The notes: generated from the sequence alone by a model not told the origin. A DNA stretch of 39,373 nt from an uncultured Collinsella sp. (GCA_934654795.1 CAKUGT010000015.1:1-39373), one strand, 5' to 3'. Positions 17,829 to 25,567 are shown, numbered from the stretch's first letter. A program made the numbers and translations.

Positions 17829-19214
17829 TTATTCAGGCAGCTGATTGCCCGCGATGACCTTCTGGTACCAATAGAAGCTGTCCTTGCGAATCCGGTCGCA
17901 AGTCCTGATGTCGTCATCGGTGCGATCCACGTATACAAGGCCATAGCGCTTGGCGAAGCCCTGATGGCTGGAGACCACATCGACAAAGCTCCACGGACAA
18001 TACCCAAAGATGGGATAACCCTGCTCGATGAGCTCGCCGACCTGGGCGATATGCGCGGAGAGATAGGCGATGCGCTGCTCGTCGTGAATCGCGCCGGACT
18101 CATCGGGCTCCTCGCTCAAAGCCATGCCGTTCTCGGTGATGATCATAGGCAGGCCGTAGCGGTCATGCACCTTGCGCATGCCGATCGACAGCCCGATGGG
18201 GTCGAGGCCGTTGGGCATCCACTCGGTCTTCTCGAGCCTCGGGTTGTCGCAGAGGACGAAGTCGCCCGCGCCCCAAGGCGGGAAGCCACCGAATACGATG
18301 GGCTCGGTGCGCTCCTTGACGCAGCTGCTGGAGTAATAGTTGATGCCGATGAAATCGGGCGTCGACCCGTGCAGGACCGCATCGTCCTCGGGCTCGACCG
18401 CGGGATAGAACCCCTCGCGCTTGAGATAGCTCGCCGCATACGGGGAATACGATCCACGCACGCTCATGTCGAGCATGTAGAACTGCTCCATCTCCTCGGC
18501 ATTGAGCGCCGCCATCACATCTGCAGGCGAGCTGCTGAGCGGATAGGTCACCTGGATGGCGCAGACCGGCCCGATCTTCGCCTCGGGATCGATTGAGTGC
18601 AAAAACTCGAAAGCACGGTGCTCTGCGAGAGACATGTGGTAACTCATCTGATAGGTATTGCCCTGGTGTCTCTTGGGGTCGGTCTCGGTATCCCCGGTGT
18701 TCACCGACGACGCCGTCGCGATAAGCTGCTCGTTGATAGTCGCCCACAGCTTTACACGGCCCTTAAAGTGCCTAAAGCAGACCTCGGCGTAGCGGGCGAA
18801 GGCATCGATCATCCTGCGATCTAACCATCCGCCGAACTCGTCGACGAGTGCTTGGGGGCACTCGAAGTGGTACAGCGTCACAAAGGGCTCGATGCCCTTT
18901 TCCAGAAGGTAATCGATCAGACCGTCGTAGAACGCCAGGGCTTCGGGATTCGGCTCGCAAGTCGCACCGGGCATAATGCGACACCACGAGAAGCTCATGC
19001 GATACGTCTTTAGTCCGAGTTCGGCCATGAGGTCGACATCCTCTTTCCAGCGATGGTAGTGGTCGGACGCCACGCTGCCATCTGTGATTCCGGGGATGCC
19101 GAAGCCGCGATCGGTCGTCGACTTGCCTCGGCCGCCCTCCCCCCAGGCGCCCTCTACCTGAAATGCGCTCGTCGACGCACCCCATAGGAATCCATCGGGA
19201 AACCCGTTTATCAT
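17829..19214 (-). CDS. GH1 6-phospho-beta-glucosidase, NEQ subtype (paralogue)
   Basis: A 461-residue GH1 enzyme from the ATG at 19214 (AAAGGTGG site); the longer ORF start at 19283 lies inside the preceding gene. Acid/base Glu162 is in WATINEQLIA, nucleophile Glu361 in IITENGMAL, and the phosphate loop is VSSHQGFAKRYGLVYVD. It is a close full-length paralogue of the GH1 at 11248-12636, including the NEQ acid/base variant and the NTGDTETDP insert. It starts 17 bases after the chbG-like gene's stop and precedes PTS IIBC by 66 bases, so the three are one transcription unit. Confidence 0.93.
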   Translation of the reverse strand: MINGFPDGFLWGASTSAFQVEGAWGEGGRGKSTTDRGFGIPGITDGSVASDHYHRWKEDVDLMAELGLKTYRMSFSWCRIMPGATCEPNPEALAFYDGLIDYLLEKGIEPFVTLYHFECPQALVDEFGGWLDRRMIDAFARYAEVCFRHFKGRVKLWATINEQLIATASSVNTGDTETDPKRHQGNTYQMSYHMSLAEHRAFEFLHSIDPEAKIGPVCAIQVTYPLSSSPADVMAALNAEEMEQFYMLDMSVRGSYSPYAASYLKREGFYPAVEPEDDAVLHGSTPDFIGINYYSSSCVKERTEPIVFGGFPPWGAGDFVLCDNPRLEKTEWMPNGLDPIGLSIGMRKVHDRYGLPMIITENGMALSEEPDESGAIHDEQRIAYLSAHIAQVGELIEQGYPIFGYCPWSFVDVVSSHQGFAKRYGLVYVDRTDDDIRTCDRIRKDSFYWYQKVIAGNQLPE

Positions 19215-19231
19215 ACTTGCCACCTTTCTTC

Positions 19232-19999
19232 TTAGTTCAAATCGTCGTATGTCACCAACGCGATGTCCTGACTCGCCAGCCATTCACGGGTTGTGGGATC
19301 GCAAAGCATCGACGCCTCACGCGCCCGCGCTGTCGTCATGCTCGAGTGGTCCATGAGATAGGCATCGATATAACCCGGATGGAACACCATGAGGGTGCAC
19401 GCGTCGTCGTTCGCATTCTCGACGGCGCCGCACACCGCCGAGAACGGATCCATCTCATAGGCGCGAAAATCTGTGGGCATGTACGCAGCGACACGCGTGC
19501 TCTTGAACGTGACCGCCTCCCCCGGCGCACCCATCGGGAACAGCGGCAGTCCGTGGCGCTCCGCCACGATCTCCAACCCCTTAAAAAACGCCGGGCTCGC
19601 CACCGCATGACCCTCAAAGTAGGAGGGTTCTCTACCCACAAGCGCTACGAACTTTCGATACTGAGCCTCGATCTCCAAGACGACCTCATCGAGCACCACG
19701 AAGTCGATTCCCCGCTTCATGGCGTCCCGATACGCCCCGCTCGGCTTGAACATGCCATCCGGTCCACAGAGACTCGGAATGAGCGCAGGGTCGGTAAGCG
19801 GCCTGCCGACTCAGATGTTCGTGTGCTGGCCAAGGCACACGTCAAGCCCGTCGAGCAATTCGAGGCCGTGGTCCACGGATTCCATGTTGGTCATGACCCC
19901 GACTGACCCGACGAGTCCGCCGCGGACCGAATCGACGATGCCGTAGTTGACGCCCCGAGAGTAGCCAAGGTCGTCGGCGCGTATCAGCAGGCGCTTCAT
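19232..19999 (-). CDS. ChbG/YdjC-like deacetylase with in-frame TGA at codon 63
   Basis: The frame encodes 255 residues, the same length as the paralogue at 9351-10118 and alignable without gaps, except that codon 63 is TGA (19813-19811). The paralogue has Cys63 (LGQHTNIC-TGRPL; here LGQHTNI-TGA-VGRPL). Both sides are well preserved: MKRLLIRADDLGYS with the metal Asp pair, His59, YFEGHAVASP and VFHPGYIDAYL. There are no other stops or frameshifts. ATG 19999-19997 overlaps the stop of the upstream GH1 (ATGA). Either this is a fresh nonsense mutation, or TGA is read through, possibly as selenocysteine since it replaces Cys. A 5-bp GC stem (GTCGG/CCGAC) directly follows the TGA, but it is not a convincing SECIS element. 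Confidence 0.7.
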
Positions 20000-21270
20000 C
20001 GGGCATCACCGATCTCGACGCAGGCACCGTTACAGCGCGCTATGCTTCCCAGGTGCGTAGCGCTTGGCTTTACGGTGCGGCGTTGTGTCTCGCGGTCGAC
20101 GGAAATGATCCCGTACTTCGGGCCATACCCGAAAACCCACTCGAAATTGTCAAACGCGGACCAGCAGGTGTATCCCAAAACCGGGATACCGTCGCGGACG
20201 CAACGCCCCACACCGGCGACAGCTCGATCCAAAAAGCGCTCTCTCTGCTCGTCATCCTCGGAAGCTATGCCGTTTTCGGTGACGAACAGAGGCGTGCCCG
20301 ACTGGTCCCAAGCAGCTCGCAGGCTCTCCTCGATGGCCTCGGGATAAAACTCCTCATCGCGCTGGGTGAGCTCCACGCCGGCAGGCGGGTCAACCGGGCC
20401 ATCCGCGCCGTACCACGAGCGCGAGTACGTCTGGATACCCACGAAATCATCGCCTGCGGAAGCACGGCAAAAGCGATCGCAAATCTCCTCGCGGGCAGCT
20501 GCGGCGCGTTCCTCGCCACCGGGAGCCGCCTTAAAGGGGCTTCCCACGAGCGTCCAACCTGCCGGGAGATCGGGACGGATTGCATGCACAGCGTCAACGG
20601 CAGCCTTGTGAGCGGCGAGCTTCACATCGAACGCCCGCTCGGTGGCTGCGAACTGGAATTGGGCCAGGGATGCCGGCTCGACTCCCAACGCCTTGGCGAC
20701 GCTGCGGAACATGGGGGCCTCAGCGCGATCGGAGGCGTTGCGCGACGTGGCCCCGACATCAGCCAAGAGCCATGCCAGGTTTGGCTCGTTCATGGTGCAT
20801 GCGTAGTCCATCAAATCGCCCATCTCCTCGACCACACGCGCGCAGTACCGCGCGAAAAGGGAGGGAGTCTCGGGCGACTCCCAGCCGCCTTGGGCAAGCA
20901 GCCAGATCGGCGACGTGAAATGATGGAGTGTGACGATCGTCTTGAGACCGTTGTCACGGCAGCACTGGAGCACTTCGCGATAGTGCGCGAGCTCTGCTTT
21001 GGAGAACAGGCCGCGCGCCGGCTCGATGCGCGACCACTCGACACTCAGACGATAGGAGGTGAGGCCAAGAGATGCGATAAGGGCGATATCCTCGCGGAAA
21101 CGATGGTAGTGGTCCATCGCGTCGCCAGAAGGCTCCATGAACGCCGTGTCCTCAACATTCTCGAACAGCCACGTGTCGCTGTTCACGTTGTTGCCTTCAA
21201 CCTGGTGCGCAGCGGTCGCGACGCCCCAGAGAAACGTCTCGGGAAATACCGAAGTCGACTGATGTGCCAT
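19996..21270 (-). CDS. GH1 beta-glucosidase, non-phospho type
   Basis: A 424-residue GH1 enzyme. Acid/base Glu162 lies in CTMNEPNLAW and nucleophile Glu332 in FVTENGIAS. Near the C-terminus it has CWSAFDNFEWVFGYGPKYGI, where Glu377 of the FEW motif binds the sugar hydroxyls in classical beta-glucosidases. The Ser/Lys phosphate loop of the other four GH1 proteins in this window is absent, so unphosphorylated substrates are expected. It is the first gene of the operon continuing with the chbG-like gene (4-base overlap), GH1 and PTS IIBC. No signal peptide is seen; it would act in the cytoplasm on a non-phosphorylated glycoside, or perhaps on the product of another step. Confidence 0.92.
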   Translation of the reverse strand: MAHQSTSVFPETFLWGVATAAHQVEGNNVNSDTWLFENVEDTAFMEPSGDAMDHYHRFREDIALIASLGLTSYRLSVEWSRIEPARGLFSKAELAHYREVLQCCRDNGLKTIVTLHHFTSPIWLLAQGGWESPETPSLFARYCARVVEEMGDLMDYACTMNEPNLAWLLADVGATSRNASDRAEAPMFRSVAKALGVEPASLAQFQFAATERAFDVKLAAHKAAVDAVHAIRPDLPAGWTLVGSPFKAAPGGEERAAAAREEICDRFCRASAGDDFVGIQTYSRSWYGADGPVDPPAGVELTQRDEEFYPEAIEESLRAAWDQSGTPLFVTENGIASEDDEQRERFLDRAVAGVGRCVRDGIPVLGYTCWSAFDNFEWVFGYGPKYGIISVDRETQRRTVKPSATHLGSIARCNGACVEIGDAR

Positions 21271-21296
21271 GCAATCTCCCTTTCATGTATCCGCAT

Positions 21297-21314
21297 CCGG
21301 GCTTAATCGCCCGG
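21297..21314 (-). promoter_or_regulatory. leader hairpin upstream of non-phospho GH1
   Basis: CCGGGC (21297-21302), TTAATC, GCCCGG (21309-21314): a perfect 6-bp stem in the likely 5' leader, 26 bases before the GH1 start. It has no following T-run. A further dyad AATGCA...TGCATT lies at 21341-21360. Either could be regulatory; no binding protein can be assigned. Confidence 0.3.
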
Positions 21315-21341
21315 CTCCTGTTACCATTGAGTACAACACGA

Positions 21342-21983
21342 ATGCACAGGGTTTTGCATTCCATCCTGGACACCGATGTTACAGAATGGAGACATGAGTT
21401 TCACGATATTTGCAATCTCGCCGCGGACCCGCACGCGACGTTTCTTGAATATGCGAGGGAAGCTCAGCAAAACATCGCCGCGACCATTTCCGAGAAAAAC
21501 CTGGCCGAACTTCCGAAAATCGCCTATGCGATTCATAATTGCCGCCGAGTCGCGTTCTTTTCCCATCATTTTCTTTGGGATACCGGACGATACCTTCAGA
21601 ACAAGCTGTTTTCCATGGGAAAGGTCATGGACCTGTATCTGGATCAAGCCTCCCAGCTTGCATGTGCCCAATCCCTCCAGCCCGAGGACCTGGCGATCAT
21701 CTGCAGCGTTGGGGGCAGCTATCCCATTCGATATGTCGATGTCTGCAACAGCATCAGGGATAGCAAGTGCTCCATGCTGGCAATCACGCAAAACGCCTCG
21801 AACCCATATTGGAATCAGGCCGCCTTCATCATGCAGTGCGGCGAGTCGAATGCCAACGACACGGGCAAATACGGGGCGCTCGCGGCAATTGACCTCGTCG
21901 TTCAGCAGTATCTGCTCCAATATGGAAGCGATGCCTTCCCGAGCGCGCCCAATCGCCCGTACGACGACATGCCGGGGCGCTAG
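21342..21983 (+). pseudogene. RpiR-family regulator lacking its HTH domain (SIS domain only)
   Basis: From about residue 30 of this frame the protein aligns with the SIS half of the RpiR regulator at 10406-11227: AFFSHHFLWDTGRYLQ, DLAIICSVGGSYPIRY and GALAAIDLVVQQYL are shared almost word for word. The whole RpiR helix-turn-helix (about 80 residues) is missing, and the upstream DNA is the 5' region of the divergent GH1 gene. ATG at 21342 has no ribosome site; the ORF can also be opened from 21264 inside the GH1 gene. It is probably a 5'-truncated pseudogene, though a SIS-only protein binding sugar phosphate or the intact regulator remains possible. Confidence 0.7.
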
Positions 21984-22139
21984 AGTCGCTCACAATTGAA
22001 GCAGCGTCCCTCCCGCGAGCCGCGAGCTTTTCGCCATGGAAAGGTATTGATCGAGGCGGTTGCCGCATCCTACCGATGATTTTTTAATCCCCGTCCCAGA
22101 AAGCCAGATGAGATTCAGGGAATAGCCTGCGGAAAGCGA

Positions 22140-22239
22140 GCGGCGCCCAAGTGCCGCAGGTTGCCGTGAAAGAGGAGCGCCGCGTACTTTGGTACGCAAG
22201 CGACGGCTTGAACGGCAACCTGCGGCACTTGGGCGCCGC
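22140..22239. repeat. large palindrome with 28-bp perfect arms, 3' of the FGGY kinase gene
   Basis: Bases 22140-22167 are the exact reverse complement of 22212-22239 (core GTGCCGCAGGTTGCCGT). The 44-base loop contains a smaller dyad, GCGTAC/GTACGC. It ends eight bases before the kinase stop codon. Read from the minus strand it would form a very stable RNA stem at the end of the isomerase-transketolase-kinase transcript. The remaining gap, 21984-22139, holds no gene I can support. Confidence 0.8.
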
Positions 22240-22247
22240 GCAGCCGC

Positions 22248-23738
22248 CTAGGCCGTGTATGCAATCGTTGATTTCACGGCGTGGCGCCAGCCGGCGATCT
22301 TTTTGGCTCGCTCGTCGGCGGGCATGGCGGGCTTCACGATGCCGCGGGCGCCGTAGACGTCGACGACGTCGCGCGTGTACATGCCCAGCGCAATGCCGCA
22401 GGCCCAAGCTGCACCTAGACCGCTCATCTCGTCGTTGCTTGCGATGCGGATGGGCGAGCCCACAAGATCGCTCTCAAACTGCATCAGGTACGCATCGCGC
22501 GTGGGGCCGCCGTCAACGCGAAGCTCGGCCAGCGCCGCGCCCGAATCCTCGACCATCGCATCGATCACGTCGAAGATCTGATAGGCGATCGACTCGTCGG
22601 CAGCCTTCACGAACTCCGCGCGGCCGGTGGTGCGCGTCATGCCAAAGACGCAGCCCTCGGCGTCGCTTGCCCAGTGCGGCGCGCCCAGGCCGGTAAACGC
22701 CGGCACAAAGTAGACGCGGCTCGCCGGGTTGGCGGCATAGCACAGGTCGGTGACCTCTTCGGGGTTATTGATGAGCTCCAGGTCGTCGCGCAGCCACGTC
22801 TTGACGGCGCCGGCGTAGCTCACGTTACCCTCGAGCACGTACTCGGTCACGCCGTCCATGCGCCACGCGAGCGAGCTCGAAAGCCCATGCGAGCTGGCGA
22901 CAAACTCGTCGCCGACGTTCATCATGACCGAACTGCCGGTGCCATAGGTCGCCTTGGCCATGCCGCGGCTGTGGCAGCCCTGCGCAAACAGGGCGGCGTG
23001 GCTGTCGCCGAGCACGCCGTGAATAGGCACGGGCGCCGGCAAAAAGCCGCCCAGGTCCGTTGTGCCGAACAGACCGTCGGAATCGGTCACCTGCGGCAGG
23101 CAGGCAGCGTCGATGCCAAAGGCCTGGCACACCGGCTCGCTCCAGCAGCCACGGCGCAGGTCGAACAGCTGCGTGCGGCTGGCGTTGGACCAGTCGCAAC
23201 GAAACTCGGCGCCGCCCGTGAGCGTCCAGACCACCCAGGCGTCAATCGTGCCCAGGCACAGCTCGCCCGCCGCAGCGGCCTTAGCAGCCGCCGGCACGTT
23301 TGCGAGAATCCAGGCCATCTTGCCCGCCGGATAGTAGGGCGAGAGCACCAGGCCCGTCGTGTCGCGCACCAACTCGGCCACGCCTTCGCGCGCGGCCAGT
23401 TCGTCGCACAGCTCGCGGGCACGGGCGCACTGCCACACCACGGCGTCGCACAGCGTCTCGCCCGTCGTGCGGTTCCAGGCAACGGTGGTCTCGCGCTGGT
23501 TGGAAATGCCGATGCCGGCGACGTCGGCCGGGTCGACCCCGGTCTCCTCCACCACGGCACGCGCCACGGCCAGCACGTTGGCCGCAATCTCGGCCGGATC
23601 ATGGCTCACCCAGCCGGCCTCGTTGACGATCTGGCGATGCGAGCGGTCGGCACGATGAATCAGATGGCCGCCCTCGTCCACCAGCAGCGCCTTGGTGCCC
23701 TGCGTGGACTGATCGATTCCGATGATGTAGCGGCCCAT
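22248..23738 (-). CDS. FGGY-family carbohydrate kinase (glycerol-kinase-like; candidate apulose kinase)
   Basis: A 496-residue kinase from the ATG at 23738 (AAAGGGGTGG site). Glycerol-kinase-like motifs are IIGIDQSTQGTKALL (ATP loop), ISNQRETTVAW (78-88), WSNASRTQLFDL and GLGAPHW. The usual glycerol kinase GDQQAALFGQ reads GDSHAALFAQ, and YFSGTK reads YYPAGK, so substrate specificity may differ. It is the last gene of an operon with a FucI-like isomerase and a two-subunit transketolase. That context favours phosphorylation of a ketose made by the isomerase, for example D-apulose to its 4-phosphate, over glycerol. Glycerol kinase remains the alternative. It is separated from the transketolase gene by a 56-base gap containing a perfect palindrome. 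Confidence 0.85.
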   Translation of the reverse strand: MGRYIIGIDQSTQGTKALLVDEGGHLIHRADRSHRQIVNEAGWVSHDPAEIAANVLAVARAVVEETGVDPADVAGIGISNQRETTVAWNRTTGETLCDAVVWQCARARELCDELAAREGVAELVRDTTGLVLSPYYPAGKMAWILANVPAAAKAAAAGELCLGTIDAWVVWTLTGGAEFRCDWSNASRTQLFDLRRGCWSEPVCQAFGIDAACLPQVTDSDGLFGTTDLGGFLPAPVPIHGVLGDSHAALFAQGCHSRGMAKATYGTGSSVMMNVGDEFVASSHGLSSSLAWRMDGVTEYVLEGNVSYAGAVKTWLRDDLELINNPEEVTDLCYAANPASRVYFVPAFTGLGAPHWASDAEGCVFGMTRTTGRAEFVKAADESIAYQIFDVIDAMVEDSGAALAELRVDGGPTRDAYLMQFESDLVGSPIRIASNDEMSGLGAAWACGIALGMYTRDVVDVYGARGIVKPAMPADERAKKIAGWRHAVKSTIAYTA

Positions 23739-23757
23739 GGCCACCCCTTTCAAAACG

Positions 23758-23790
23758 AATGTGACAAAGGGACTGTCCCTTTGTCACATT
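23758..23790. repeat. perfect 15-bp palindrome between transketolase and kinase genes
   Basis: AATGTGACAAAGGGA (23758-23772), CTG, TCCCTTTGTCACATT (23776-23790). It occupies most of the 56-base gap inside the operon. Its central half-site (CAAAGG/CCTTTG) resembles hairpin a of the composite repeats at 4446 and 14405. It may stabilise or partly terminate the upstream message. Confidence 0.75.
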
Positions 23791-23794
23791 CCAA

Positions 23795-24736
23795 TTACTC
23801 TGCGGGCAGGAAGTCCTTAACGGCCTCGGCAATTCCGGTGCCCGTAAGTCCGTAATGCGCGAAGACCTCGGGCGAGGTACCGGTGATGACCGGCGCGTCG
23901 GGCAGGCTCAGGCACTTGACCGGACGCGGGCAATGCTCGCCCACAACCTGCGCGACCATGGAACCCAGGCCACCGAAGGGGCTGTGCTCCTCGACGGTCA
24001 CGACGGCGCGCGTGGCACCGGCGGCCTCGATCACGGCCTCGGCGTCGAGCGGCTTGACGCAATACATGTCGAGCACCGTTGCCGAGATGCCCTGCTCGGC
24101 CAGCAGATCGGCGGCGTCCACGGCATGGCGGACCATCTCACCGGTGGCGACGATCGTCACATCGGTGCCGCGGCGCACCCAGGTGGCTCGGTCCATCTGG
24201 AACGGGCACTCGTCCTCGGTGTACACGTCCTCGACCGGGTTGCGGCCCACGCGGATGTAGGCAGGCTTGTTGTCGGCGACCAGGGCGCGCACGAGCTCGG
24301 CGGTCTGGAAGCGGTCGCTCGGCAGATACACGCGCATGTTGGGGATCGCACTCATGGCGGCGATATCCTGCGCGGAATGGTGGCTCATACCCAGGGCGCC
24401 GTAGGACACGCCGCCCGAAATGCCGATGAGCTTGACGTTGGTATTGGAATACGAAACGTCGACCTTGCACTGCTCATACGAACGCGTGGTCACAAAGGAC
24501 GCCGGCGAGGCAGCCCAGGCCTTCTTGCCGCACGAAGCCATGCCGGCGGCGATGCTCACCAGGTCCTGCTCGGCAATGCCGACCTCAACGGACTGCTGGG
24601 GATACTGATCGAAGAACGGCGTGAGCGACGCGGAGCCACGGGAGTCGGAGCACAGGACGACGATGTCCTTATCGGTCTCGGCGGCCTCGAGCAGCGTGTC
24701 GCAGATAACCTTGCGGTTGGCGATCTTGTTAGCCAT
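23795..24736 (-). CDS. transketolase C-terminal subunit (candidate apulose-4-phosphate transketolase B)
   Basis: A 313-residue protein holding the pyrimidine-binding and C-terminal domains of a split transketolase. Glu56 in EVGIAEQDLVSIAAGMA is the thiamine-diphosphate-activating glutamate. Later motifs are GGVSYGALGMSHHSAQDIAAM and VVTVEEHSPFGGLGSMVAQVV. The ATG at 24736 overlaps the end of the N-terminal subunit gene by eight bases, so the two are translationally coupled and probably form a heterotetramer. The longer ORF from 24844 is rejected because its added part overlaps the partner gene out of frame. Confidence 0.92.
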   Translation of the reverse strand: MANKIANRKVICDTLLEAAETDKDIVVLCSDSRGSASLTPFFDQYPQQSVEVGIAEQDLVSIAAGMASCGKKAWAASPASFVTTRSYEQCKVDVSYSNTNVKLIGISGGVSYGALGMSHHSAQDIAAMSAIPNMRVYLPSDRFQTAELVRALVADNKPAYIRVGRNPVEDVYTEDECPFQMDRATWVRRGTDVTIVATGEMVRHAVDAADLLAEQGISATVLDMYCVKPLDAEAVIEAAGATRAVVTVEEHSPFGGLGSMVAQVVGEHCPRPVKCLSLPDAPVITGTSPEVFAHYGLTGTGIAEAVKDFLPAE

Positions 24737-25565
24737 TGATGGCCTCCTTATGGGCAGCGAAATCGGCGATGATCTGGGCGTATTCCTCGTCGTTGGGCAG
24801 GTGGTGATGCCAGCTGGCCTTGTCCTCCATAACCGGCGAGCCATAGCCCTTCACCGTGTTGAGGATGATGACCGTGGGTTTACCCTTGGTCTCGGCCGCA
24901 AGCGTCAGCGCGGCGTCGATGGCCTGGACGTCGTTGCCCGGAATGGACAGCACGTTCCAACCGAAGGCGGCCCAGCGCTCCTCCTGCGAGTCCTGCTTCA
25001 TGACATCCTCGGTGCTGCCGCTGATCTGCAGGCGGTTGCGGTCCACGAGTGCGCACAGGTTGTCGAGCTGGTAGTTGCCGCCGCTCATGGCGCCCTCCCA
25101 GACCGAGCCCTCAGCAAGCTCGCCGTCGCCCATGATGGTGTAGACGCGGTAGTCGCGACCGTCCATCTTGCCGGCGAGCGCCATGCCCACCGCGACGGGC
25201 AGACCGTGGCCCAGCGAGCCGGAGTTCATCTCGATGCCCTTGAGCTTGTTGTTGGGATGACCGATGTAGGGGCTGCCGAACTTGGAGAAGCGGGCCTTGA
25301 CGTCATCGAGGTCCAGATAGCCCTCGTGGCACAGCACCGCGTAGTAGGCCTCCATGGCATGGCCCTTGGAGAGCACGAAGCGATCGCGGTTGGGATCGTC
25401 GACGGTCTCGGGCGAAATGTTCAGATGGTTGGCGTAGAGGGTCATGAGCGCGTCGATGACCGACATGTCGCCGCCGATGTGGCCGCCGGCACCGGCCATG
25501 ATGATGTCGACGCAATCGCGGCGAAGGTCCCAACGCAGGGACTCAAGCTCTTCAATCGTTGCCAT
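24729..25565 (-). CDS. transketolase N-terminal subunit (candidate apulose-4-phosphate transketolase A)
   Basis: A 278-residue thiamine-diphosphate-binding half. His29 lies in AGGHIGGDMS, His69 in LSKGHAMEAYYA, His103 in YIGHPNN and His120 in GSLGHGLPVAVGMA. The diphosphate/Mg2+ motif GDGELAEGSVWEGAMSGGNY starts at 146. Split transketolases are found both in pentose metabolism and in dedicated sugar pathways. Here the pair sits between a FucI-like isomerase (stop two bases upstream, with the GAGGAGAG site inside its last codons) and an FGGY kinase. This matches the enzyme set of the transketolase branch of D-apiose degradation, where apulose 4-phosphate and glyceraldehyde 3-phosphate give dihydroxyacetone phosphate and xylulose 5-phosphate. 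Confidence 0.92.
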   Translation of the reverse strand: MATIEELESLRWDLRRDCVDIIMAGAGGHIGGDMSVIDALMTLYANHLNISPETVDDPNRDRFVLSKGHAMEAYYAVLCHEGYLDLDDVKARFSKFGSPYIGHPNNKLKGIEMNSGSLGHGLPVAVGMALAGKMDGRDYRVYTIMGDGELAEGSVWEGAMSGGNYQLDNLCALVDRNRLQISGSTEDVMKQDSQEERWAAFGWNVLSIPGNDVQAIDAALTLAAETKGKPTVIILNTVKGYGSPVMEDKASWHHHLPNDEEYAQIIADFAAHKEAING

Positions 25566-25567
25566 TT

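Noticed and set aside
19799..19813. SECIS element directly after the TGA in the chbG-like gene
   Set aside because: A 5-bp GTCGG/CCGAC stem is present, but it is short and starts immediately at the TGA. I could not make a convincing bacterial SECIS, so selenocysteine stays a hypothesis and no regulatory feature was annotated.
20053..21306. 417-codon plus-strand ORF antisense to the non-phospho GH1
   Set aside because: The GH1 on the minus strand has all catalytic motifs; the antisense frame has none.
21990..22199. 69-codon minus-strand ORF beside the large palindrome
   Set aside because: It runs through one arm and the loop of the palindrome, has no ribosome site and no recognisable similarity.
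22248..23738. Naming the FGGY kinase glpK
   Set aside because: The general motifs fit glycerol kinase, but the GDQQ and YFSGTK blocks differ and the operon context points to a ketose kinase, so no gene symbol was given.
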